Made by a program: the position numbers and the translations under genes
Source: Pezicula radicicola
Lineage: Eukaryota; Ascomycota; Leotiomycetes; Helotiales; Dermateaceae
DNA: 64,000 bases
Reading direction: 5' to 3'
Assembly (NCBI GenBank): GCA_003008705.1
Contig: PDUO01000010.1
Span: 372,001-436,000 of the forward strand
Shown here: piece by piece, positions 22,150-31,356 of the stretch
Layout of the letters: every line of letters starts with the position of its first letter
How positions within the stretch are numbered: the first letter of the stretch is position 1
Notes under the pieces: generated by a model
What the model saw: only the letters and a program-made list of their open reading frames with translations
Databases searched by the model: none
Told to the model about the DNA's origin: nothing

Positions 22150-22498
22150 CATATATCGGTCTTGACTATCGCAAATCGTGTTGGTGGCCTTCGAACTCTT
22201 CGTAGGATTGACTCTCGTCCTAGCTTTATACGAGATCGGTACTGGAGGTCTTCTTTTTAGGAATAGGATGTTTGCTGCCCTTGTGCTCTAAACTTCTTGT
22301 GCTAGTTGATGGTCATTCTGCTCTGTTGAATAATCCGCCAATGATAACGTTCAAAAGATGTAAGTGATGCAACAAAACTGATTGCGATGGTAACTGTGGT
22401 CAGGGTGGCTCGTAAGTTGACATACGCAATAATTTACCCCGAGATCAAATCGCTAACATCTATCTTAAAGGTCTAGGGGAAATTATAAGTTCATATGA
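22150..22498 (+). pseudogene. Decayed member 2 of the cysteine-tail family
   Basis: An open segment at about 22178-22290 resembles the third hydrophobic part of the family (VAFELFVGLTLVLALYEIGTGG; members 3 and 4 have QELGTGG and EELNMGT). The cysteine tail is recognisable at 22366-22412 as C-K-stop-C-NKTDCDGNCGQGGS, with TGA at 22375-22377 where the spacing demands an amino acid. The family's phase-2 donor (TC then GTAAGT at 22413) and an acceptor (AAAG at 22467-22470) are still present. Frameshifts near 22175 and 22290-22340 also break it. No signal peptide region was found. This is a pseudogene on present evidence. Confidence 0.65.
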
Positions 22499-23738
22499 CT
22501 TTGTGATCAGTAACTTTCCTTACAGGCACTTTCGCTGGGCTATCCACAGATCTGGATGAAGCGATATGATCTTGTATGTTATGGGTGCATCGGTTGGCAT
22601 TTGTACATACAAATTCCCAGGGTGTGCCTTGTCTTCTGGAATAATTCTATTGTGGATATATTCCTCGACGGTTGCGTTTACGGTCGATGGAGATAAGTAG
22701 TTGTCAGCGAGGTTCAAATTCCAGGAAGTAATCCTCATCCGCTGAGGCAAATCAGCCAGAAGCATTCCGATACTCGCAAGACAAATTCTGCTATTTCCCC
22801 TGACCTTGGAGAGCCTATAGTTGATAAATCTCGATGGTTGATTTCCGTTTGGCGGCGAAAAGATATCGATCGCGAAAAGGAATGATGCTTCAGATGATCG
22901 GCGTTAGATAACCTTCAGGCTAGATCAATTCCATATGGGCCTTATCCCACTTTGTATTAGCCTCGGGCAATCCATGATACGAATATCACCAGAGGTTATC
23001 CTGCCAACGTCCCAGACAGGCCTATGTGTTCTCATTGGAGTCGCGTTTTTAATAATTTAAAGCATTACTCACTTTTCTATGTCTGCGCAAATCATTCTTC
23101 ACTCTATATGTCTTTTACTTTATTGTAGTTAAATTAACTACTACTTCTACTAAGATTTAGGAGTTAAGAATGAACCTAATATAAAAACTAGCTTCGGTCT
23201 TTTAAACCTAGTCTATTATCATTTTCTTACTTATAAAATTAGGATGAGCTGTTCTAGTACTAGTATTTTGATTTAAATTTCACGTATTAGGTACCTCGCT
23301 TAATTAATAGCAAAAAGGGGGGAGGGCCAGTCTGTGCGCAAAGCGACTAATTAAAAGAAATGAGTACATTAACATGGTACTACAATTATTTTTAAGTATT
23401 GTAATGATATTTAGCATTGTTCTGTATATCTTCATATTTTGTGCGCTGAAATCACTTGAAAGTTCTTTACAACGCTAAAGAAAGATCGTATTTATGAAGA
23501 GACTTTTCTTAGCCAAGTATAATTCCTCAAAAGAGTCTGTCAAGATATACTACGAAAGATTCCAATCCTCCAGTTTCAACACTCTATCCCAAAGTTCCTC
23601 CTTTTCCCTCTAAATCACAGTTGCTATTTCCGGCCTTGTCTTACAAGTCTTCCACAATTCATACATCAAGATGAACGGTCCATACCTTTTATATAAAAAA
23701 GAAAAAAATTAAACCTATATAACATCCAAGCTTCGATT
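22499..23738. other. Intergenic, AT-rich
   Basis: No supportable gene. A minus-strand ORF at 22520-22765 (81 codons, with PGNLYVQMPTDAPITYKI) reads somewhat like protein but has no recognised family. TCGCTTAA occurs at 23296-23303 beside a G-rich tract. Confidence 0.4.
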
Positions 23739-25532
23739 TCAGAAAGTAGGGCCCACAATAATAGGAGAACTATAGGAGCGCTGAATACTTTGCTTTTGTG
23801 TCTGATTAGTAACTCCAGCAGCTCCAAGAGCCCTCTCAAAGGCTTCTTCGTGTCCATAGTGCCGAGCAATATCTCTAGCTGAAAGTGGTTTCCCCTCTAA
23901 CGCCTCGGGAAGAAGAATGGCCGCGCTATCTGACAAAGCATTTGGATCACATCCCACCTTTAATAGTAACTTCATCATTTCGTAAGATCCGCTCGCCGCT
24001 GCCAGATGAAGAAGGTTCCATCCCCTTGTGTCTTTGATTTTCGGTAACACACAGGCAGAAATGTTTTCTGTGATAGCATGAAATGTAAAAATGTTGCCAT
24101 ATCGGACAGAACATTGTAAAGGCGTCCAATGCGTAAGAGCTGTCTGTTCATCCGACATGAAACCGAGGTTTCTAATTCTCTCAATATCGCGTGCTTGGCC
24201 GAATGCTGCTGCTCTATGGATAGGTGCCCAGCCAACTCGGTCGCTATAATTCCAACCACTGAAGCGCTTTGTAAAACACATGTCCAAAATCATGGGCACA
24301 CTTTCATGGTTTGATTGTTCGGGATCCCAGAGGTATGATAGGGAAGTCCACGCTCGTAGATTTATGTAGTTGAGATCTGCTCCCTTTTCGAGAAGGACAC
24401 GAATGATATCCTTATCGCCACAGAAGAATGCATTGTTCAACGGGCTTCTTTTAGTTATATGTCAGCTAAGAAGTAAGAAGTAGCAGTAGTTCAACTCACG
24501 TTTCTCGTTTACCGAAAGTCATATTCGGGTCAGCACCGTTATCAAGCAAGAAACTCACAGCCTCAAGGTGACCACCGCGTATTGCAAACTTGGATATAGT
24601 TAGTGTGCTAGTCCTCCAAATTTGAACCTTGAAACCTACGCGCAATAAAGTGAGATTATCCTCAGTAACATCGCTTGGGTGTGCACAACGACTAGAGAAC
24701 AGTGCTTTCATAGTTGCAACATCACCGTTTGTGCAAGCTTCTAGTATTGGCGAGTTCGGGGAAATCACCCTCCGTGGATGCAGAGAAATGGAAGGAAGTC
24801 CTGGGAAGAATCCAGACAGTCTTATGCGCCACATGAGAATTAAGGAGAATAAGATCCACCGGAAATTCAAACTGTATTCGCTGTGATCGTTGTCTCTAGA
24901 GATGATCAGGCTGCCAAAAATGGCTGCGTATTGAGCTAGCCACTGGCATTGAAATGTTCGGGCAGGCCTCCTAGGACTGAGGCTACTTGGTGAGTGCCTT
25001 TTGTAACGAAAGTAGTCTAGCTGCTGAGAGACATCGAGATTGTTGAGAGCCTCTGTATGCACTTCAAGCATTTGTTTCATAGCATCCCTGCCTTTGCGTT
25101 AGCTGCCTCTTACTTAAATTGCAAATTTGCCATGAGATTTACTCACAATTCACTTGCGATTTGAAGAGACAATGCCAGTGTTGTAGAAATTTCTACTTGC
25201 TTGAGAGTGTTCATCTGTTGTCCGAATTTAGCCTTTCCTTCTGCGGCCCAACGAAGTCGGTCCCTTTTCCGGGGCGCTCCATAGCCTTCCAGCAATGCAG
25301 ATTTCACATCAAGAAGTGAAAGCTCTGCTGATGCTAGTTTGTCTTTCAGCAAGGGGGAAAGGGATCCGAATTGCTCGGTGCATGATTCAAGTTGTTCTCG
25401 CTGACGTTGGGCGTCCTGGGTCTGTTTCTCTGCATCTCGATAATTTGAGTGCAACTGTTTTGCAGACGAGGCTGTCTGTCCCGCAGCCTGTAGAATGGTC
25501 AACCCTGATACTGTCAGGCTCAAGGGATCCAT
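23739..25532 (-). CDS. Ankyrin-repeat protein with STAND-type fungal N-terminal domain (module copy B)
   Basis: Predicted 543 residues from four exons: 25532-25147, 25087-24640, 24588-24500 and 24447-23739. Donors are GTGAGT, GTAGGT and GTGAGT; phases close (2, 0, 2). The N-terminal domain begins MDPLSLTVSGLTILQAAG and continues with charged helices to about residue 128. The middle section has SLIISRDNDHSEYSLNFRW and a hydrophobic stretch. Ankyrin-like units follow: SPILEACTNGDVATMKALF, AVSFLLDNGADPNMTFG, IIRVLLEKGADLNYIN, VGWAPIHRAAAFGQARDIE and GWNLLHLAAASGSYEMMKLL. It is a clear paralogue of 14050-15996 with the same strand and the same downstream/upstream companions. Differences: one intron instead of three after the N-terminal domain. 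No NTPase or kinase domain. Function inferred only from domain style (recognition/cell death). Confidence 0.88.
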
Positions 25533-26080
25533 AGAATACAGCAGTGGAAGAGCGGTGGTAGTAGATAATAAATATATATCGTGGCCTCCAAAGTCACTTT
25601 GTGGAAAAAGACTGGCGACATAGTCTTTTTTAATAGAAGGGTACGTTGGGTTCCCATGCAGGCCCAGTAAGCAGAGAGAAGACCACAGCCGGGCGATATT
25701 ACCATGAGGAATGTGGTGTGCGGGAAAACAAACGTATCGTGCCACGACTTTTATGATGCAATTAGGGCCGCACAACACCGACCACCTTGATTTTCGCAGA
25801 AAAACTTTTCGTGAGACATTATCTAAAGACAGCTTGAAAGAGCCTCAAGAAAGATTGCATTGGCCTTAGATTTCGGTGACATGGCCAATACTTATAAAGA
25901 TAGAATACTACAAAGTCTCCAGCCTGAACTCCGATCTGCCGAGCGCTTTTATTCTTACTGGAGAACTATTCGCTTGCGAAAGTCTTAATGGAAGGCCGAT
26001 GTGATGTGCTAATTGATATTATCATACCGATGTATGGAAAGAAGAGTATAAATAAATTCATTCATATGTAACCCGTACTC
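25533..26080. other. Intergenic between ankyrin gene B and membrane gene B
   Basis: Promoter region of ankyrin gene B. The first exon can be read further upstream to 25778, but the ATG at 25532 gives the MDPLS start shared with copy A and was preferred. No gene seen. Confidence 0.5.
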
Positions 26081-26627
26081 CTACTCGCATCTGAAGGCCC
26101 GGACCCGGTGCAAAAAGGCGCTTAGGACCAAACTCATCGTAATAGTCGCAGGCATATAGTCTTTGAAGTTTAAGAATATATCCTGTGACGGTCCAACGCT
26201 ACCACTGACAACAGCTCCTCCAAGAATACCGACGGCGAGGATATAATCTTGATACGAATCGGCCCTTCGCAGGTTGTACGTAGCGAGGACTGCTGAAGCA
26301 TAAAGCATTACAGCGTTGACAAAGAGCACTGGTGATGGGTCAAGGATAGCAGTTGGTATTGCCAGTTGTAGTAAACATAGATTACCCTGTTTATTGTATC
26401 AATATATGCTTTGGACCACAATACTGAAAACTTACAATAGGAGATATGCAAACTTTTGGAGGTAATGGATACCGGGCGCAATTTGTATGCGAGGCATCGT
26501 ATTGTGTCGCTATTATGCTAAAGATGCACTGGAGAACTATTGTAATGGCCCAAGCAGACCAGGTTAAGAAATTTCGTCTGGAAGTTGAACTATCATCAAC
26601 GATGATTTCATCTCTCGGCGTTTTCAT
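26081..26627 (-). CDS. Four-helix membrane protein of unknown function (module copy B)
   Basis: Two exons, 26627-26436 and 26386-26081 (intron GTAAGT...AACAG, 49 bp, phase 0), give 165 residues. TM1 is WSAWAITIVLQCIFSIIA; then a loop with TQYDASH and cysteines; then segments around LFVNAVMLYASAVLATY, YILAVGILGGAVVSG and MPATITMSLVLSAFL. The copy A protein (16807-17383) aligns over its whole length with the same intron size and place. No family recognised. It sits directly upstream of ankyrin gene B on the same strand, about 550 bp away. Confidence 0.8.
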
Positions 26628-26929
26628 GACTGCTGATGCTGGAATAATCGCCAGCCTAAAATGTATGGTAGCCGTAAAAGCACAATATTGGGATGCTTAA
26701 AGCCGGGTGATAGATGCTGTGAAGTACTGTGAATATCTCTCTAACACCATTCGGATTCTATGCCCGTACCTGAGCTCTGATAAATGACACCTAACGCTCT
26801 CATGGCCATTCCCGGGCGCATCTCTTGGTGTGTTGTTCTTTTGAGTCTACATATCCCCTGGGGTCTCTAGTGCCTTCGCCGTAGGCGCTAAATGCTGAAT
26901 ATCAAGGAGGCGAGTAGCTATAGTAAGGC

Positions 26930-27240
26930 TGCACTGCCCTAAAAAATTATAGGTTGTACTACCCTGAAATCTATAGGCTATACTACCCTAAAAATTACAA
27001 GTTGTACTACTCTAAAAATTATAAAAAGAGAAAGGTATAAAACCTATCTAGATAGTACTTATATATATACTATCTATACCTTATAAACTTAAGTAGTAGT
27101 ATATATTATATATAGATAGTATATATACCTTTATTATATATAGTATAATAAAGGTATATACTATAATTACTTCCCTAAAAATACAGGCTATACTCCCCTA
27201 AAAATATAGGCTATACTCCCCTAAAAAAATTCAAGTTGCA
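26930..27240. repeat. AT-rich tandem-like repeat with TATAGGCTATACTACCCTAAAA units
   Basis: Units of about 20-24 bp (variants of CCCTAAAAATTATAGGCTATACTA) occur three or four times on the left and twice on the right, flanking a core of almost pure A/T (27040-27170) with self-complementary TATATAGATAGTATATA stretches. Related CCCTATAATTATAGGCT units occur inside the element at 49541-49968. Confidence 0.6.
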
Positions 27241-27819
27241 CTCTCGCTTAGTAATCTACTACTATTTGACTGTTGATAAAGTAACCCTGCACAGCCACGA
27301 CTAGGGGCCCCGGGTTTTGGCAAATAGCAGCCTCTTCACGTGACAGAACTACTCGAAGTAATGTCATTCTGTCGGCTAATAGTCCGCACAGATGCGCATA
27401 TTTTGGATTGTTACTGCCAAGCTCTATGATCCTGTCGCCTAGCAACGCTCTTAGTACACGAAGAGCCTAAAGTAAATCTCCTTTCAGCGGTGCTTACAGG
27501 CTTCTGCACCCTAATGTCTAAGCTTACAAAGCCTATAAAAGCCTAAACTTAGGCCCGCTGAAGGTTGCTATGCCAGCTCTCGCCTATACACCCCTTGTCT
27601 AGTGAGTGCCAGGACTTTTGGGCCAATCCTTCGTACCTAAAATGTTAATATATCGAATAACCGAATATTCGTTATCTATTAGCAATTCCATACCTATCAT
27701 TACACGAGAAATGATAGTAATCACCTTTCTAGACTATTCCGTATACTCGAGTATAGGACGTCTACGGAGACGAAAAACAGGCCCGAATTGGCATAGGCTT
27801 AGTTAGGGTTCATACAATG

Positions 27820-28030
27820 TTCTGCGCTGTATCGGCATGATTGGCTAGCAAAACCGTTGACTTCTCGACCCTGAACCACTCGTGCAGTTCGGCAACGTCC
27901 CAGCTGCCATCGCCTCACCGATGGCCCCCAGCCTAGCGGCATCTCTCGGTTTCAATTCCCAGGTGATAGGCTTCGCACCATGGTATTCGTGGACAACTAT
28001 GTAAGATCAGCGTGGCCTTCCCTGTCCCGG
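27820..28030 (-). pseudogene. GC-richer coding-like fragment, unknown family
   Basis: This short island is clearly richer in G+C than its surroundings. On the minus strand one frame reads EYHGAKPITWELKPRDAAR and continues LGAIGEAMAAG; after a one-base frame change it continues VAELHEWFRVEKSTVLLAN and runs to a TGA near 27823. Two frames with protein-like content joined by a frameshift suggest a degraded gene piece. The family is not recognised. Confidence 0.35.
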
Positions 28031-28635
28031 CGCCTAGTAGTTGTCAAGGTTTGTATGGAGGGTCATGCACCTTTGAAACCCCACATCAACCTTCTGACTC
28101 TTTCGTCAACATTATTCAAAATACAGAAGCGAGCCACTTATATGGACTGAGTGCTTGAAGAGGTTCACTAGGTAGGGTATATCTTATTTTGTCAACAACC
28201 GCGCACGATTCCATATCTATATACCTATCTTCTTCGAAAGCAGCTGAACATAGTCCGCCATTTGACTTTCCTCATACTCCCAGAAGAGCTACCAATTCTA
28301 CTCCCACTCCGTAGGCTATCATTTACTTGATCAAATTGATCATTTGTGCAAAGCAGCCACAGACGGTCTTGCTCTAAAACCATAAAAGGTAAAGTAACAA
28401 TTTAGGATACAGGTCTTGAACAATTAATTCATCTGCTTACGAGTAATAGAAACTAGTGCTACATTTGCAGTATTCTTAGCAACAATGGTTTCATTCTGTG
28501 GAGAGGGAACTCTTTCGGATACGAAAGTTTCCAAACACACCACTCGGTCAAGGCACAAGAAAGTTGCTACGGGAAATTGTTTTAGCGGCGAGGTAGACTC
28601 TTTCAGCCCTGTTCTGCAAATCTGCATATCCTGAT

Positions 28636-29346
28636 ATGCACTTGCATAGCTTCTTTGCGTCATGGATAAAAAGGCTGACATATTTCCAGCATTACAACCA
28701 TCGCTCTAAAACAGAAACCTCAACAAATTGCCGAGATAATGTCAACCAAGCAAGTCGAGCCCGCAACGCGATCCCGGTCCCAATATTCGAATACATTTAC
28801 TCTCCGGTGGCGAGATGTACTACGAGATCTTCTTGGTTGTTCCACCTGCTAGTTTTTATCATTCTAGTTGGTACGGTAGACGCTTGCCCACCGAAATCCA
28901 TACATCTCGGGGGGGATGACGGACAGGTGGAACCCAATGTATTCTTACTGCTGCCGTCCTTGGTCGCCTTTAACCTTCTATCGTGGTGGACGATCACTTC
29001 AAATCGGTCCGGTCTGGCACGGAGTGTGTTGTTGACAATAGATGTATGTGCGGTCTTGGCTATTTGGCCATCGGTTCAGGAGTTGGGTACGGGAGGAATG
29101 GTATTCGGGGCCACAAGCTCTCTACTTTTTCATCTTAAAATACTCGCGATCTGTGGTCGTCCTTATCCGCTACGCTCACGTAGCTTGCCACTCGAGGTTT
29201 ATGGAAGATGCCCGCATTGCGATAACGCCAATTGCAATGGAGATTGTGGCCAAGGCGGATCGTAAGTTGCTTCCAAAGAGACAGATCCCATGGCCGAGAA
29301 CTAGCTAACAGTAAGTAGTTCTGGGGGCAGTGACCTGGCTGTGTAA
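28636..29346 (+). CDS. Small membrane protein with CX2CX4CNGDCGQG tail (family member 3)
   Basis: Exons 28636-29261 and 29316-29346 (intron GTAAGT...CTAACAGTAAG, phase 2) give up to 218 residues. The spliced tail SSSGGSDLAV resembles those of members 1 and 4, which is why the second AAG acceptor was chosen. Without splicing the frame stops immediately after the cysteine motif. The signal-like segment SSWLFHLLVFIILVGTVDA lies about 68 residues in; the only in-frame ATG is at 28636, so the true start or an extra upstream exon is uncertain. Further hydrophobic segments include FLLLPSLVAFNLLSWW and SVLLTIDVCAVLAIW, then QELGTGG. The tail has CPHCDNANCNGDCGQG. It is the module B counterpart of 19636-20190. 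Function unknown. Confidence 0.7.
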
Positions 29347-30374
29347 TATAATGGTCCCTGCGTTGAAGGCTGGTTGGGTTGATGCAGCATATGCTCCGTA
29401 CTTCTCATGGATGGGTTTGACAAAGGCGTTGATGGATAGATGATGACATGATGACAATGAGAGAAAAAAGTTGGAACGTGGAAAAGTTATTAGATGTCGG
29501 TCTCGCTTAGGCGCTTAGGCCCCTACTAGTGCACGTCGTTTTTAGTAAGCAAGTTGCGTAATTTCAAAACACACGCAGTTTTTGTACAGAAATCACAGAA
29601 ATTTTATAATAAAACCTCTACTCCTACAATATTCTATATATAAAAACTCGTTAAATTTAGGCTCTTATATAAACTTAAGTATAATATTATATTTCCGCAA
29701 AAAAATTAATATAATTAATACATATGTTGTGTTACAAGGTTAAAAAATAGCATTCTTGTGTATACAAAAATTCGCAATTTTGTATGTAGAATCACCACCA
29801 AAATCGAAATTACGTACTCGAGTATTAAGGATAATAAGCTTGCCCGCTTTTGTATTAGATCCGGGCTGAGTCTGCCGAGCACCCGCCCCGCACACTCGTA
29901 AACCAACATCATTTCCTCGTACCACACCCCTTCATGACCTACGCAACAAGAAACATCTCCAGAGCTATTCATTTCCAATCTTTTCGAGTTCAATGTTGAT
30001 GCCCATATCAAATGCGAGACCCGACAACGCCGTGCGTTCAGTTATAGATAGAGATTATCGAGTCTATGTCAACCGCAGAAGCCACCCGCCCGGGCCCACT
30101 AGCCAATCGCTGAAACTTGAAAGACCATGGAGTCAATGGCAGACTCACAGATCTAAGCGGTTTATCTTGCACGTTACCAGCATCTCCAGTGTATGCAGTT
30201 ATGTATTGCCTATGCAGCTACGCTAAATTACCAAACGCTTAGTCTCAAACACATGTGAATCTACTACAGAATACAAATATCTGTATATATCTCTATGTAT
30301 TCCTTATATAGTGTATAACGCCGGACGTGGGCCACTACCATAACACTCTAGGCCTCTGAATACAAAATTTGACA
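29347..30374. other. Intergenic between converging family members 3 and 4
   Basis: AT-rich, no supportable gene. The ORF at 29715-30011 (minus) has no recognisable features. Confidence 0.45.
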
Positions 30375-30908
30375 TTAGACATTCGCATCGTCGCCGCCGC
30401 TTCTAAACACACAACGTTAGCTTGACTAACAATTATTCTAGGTTCGGAGAACATACGATGGACCTACACCACAGCTTCCATCACAGTTTACCTTGTTGCA
30501 AATTCCGCATCTCGGTAGCTTGAGGATTCCAGGGTAGCCCAGCACCACAATCAACTTGAAGGACATAAAGAGAGCATATAAAGAACCCCAAGCGGCCTGA
30601 TCAAGTACAGTCCCCATATTAAGTTCCTCCAAGACACAGCTAGCAGCCAGTATAGTACAAATTTCGAGAAGAAATAGTGCTGTAATTCGGGGCCAGCGCC
30701 GCTGAGAGAGAGTCGTCGTGTATATGAAGATAAGCTGGAAGAGGATCCATGATGGTTGACCCAACAAGATCGTCGACTCGGTGGCTGTAGTATGCGTGGA
30801 AAGTTCAGCCGAGTTTGATGAAGAAGCATTGACAACGCCAATACACATGAGCACAACAAGGAATCGTAGAAGAGAAGAGGCTACGGCGACGGGCTTCGAG
30901 CTGGCCAT
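30375..30908 (-). CDS. Small membrane protein with CX2CX4CDGSCGVG tail (family member 4)
   Basis: Two exons, 30908-30457 and 30402-30375 (intron GTATGT...TTTAG, phase 2), give 159 residues. The start MASSKPVAVASS leads into a signal-peptide-like LLRFLVVLMCIGVVNA; an in-frame ATG at 30947 is an alternative. Then come Ser/Thr-rich residues, WILFQLIFIYTTT, ITALFLLEICTILAA with LEELNMGT, and LYALFMSFKLIVVLGY. The tail is CGICNKVNCDGSCGVG followed, after splicing, by SSGGDDANV. The ORF without splicing ends SYVLRT, lacking the Gly/Asp tail. It faces member 3 tail to tail. Function unknown; belongs to the same family as 19636-20190 and 28636-29346. Confidence 0.78.
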
Positions 30909-31320
30909 GGTGATATTGTATAACTGTCTTGGAAAGACGTATCCCATTGTTACACCCCGAGAAAACCTTGTTGAAGCGTCCACGAGGAAATCCGATATCA
31001 AGAAATTGGATCTGTATTTGTAAGTATTTACTACGCATTTTACGAGTTGTTTGTAGTAACAGGATAACGACAAAACCCACCTCTTGACAATATTTTGCGA
31101 ATTGGACCTTTGTGATCGTAATATATGCTATAAATAAAGAGAAAATTGAAAAGAGAAGTTAGAAGATGTCTCTAATAATATATACTAGAAGGGACAATAG
31201 AAAATAAGAACCGTGAACCTAGGGGCTGAATGTTCCTTTTGTACTGAATGCTTTGTATTCGAGACCTCCTTCAGCTCTCCCAGTCTGATTGTATTTGGGG
31301 GATGCCGGAGGTTTTACCTA

Positions 31321-31356
31321 AACAAGGAATAATACGGCCGGGGGAGGGGGACAGTA
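31321..31356. repeat. Solo terminal repeat of the MITE-like element
   Basis: Matches the right end of the element at 49541-49968: AACAAGGAATAATACGGC, then a G-rich run, then GTAC. No inverted partner was found within about 1 kb, so it is probably a remnant. Confidence 0.5.

Larger units (their letters stand above)
26628..28635. other. Intergenic with AT-rich repeat and a gene fragment
   Basis: Holds the tandem-like repeat at 26930-27240 and the coding-like fragment at 27820-28030, each listed separately. No intact gene seen. Confidence 0.5.
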
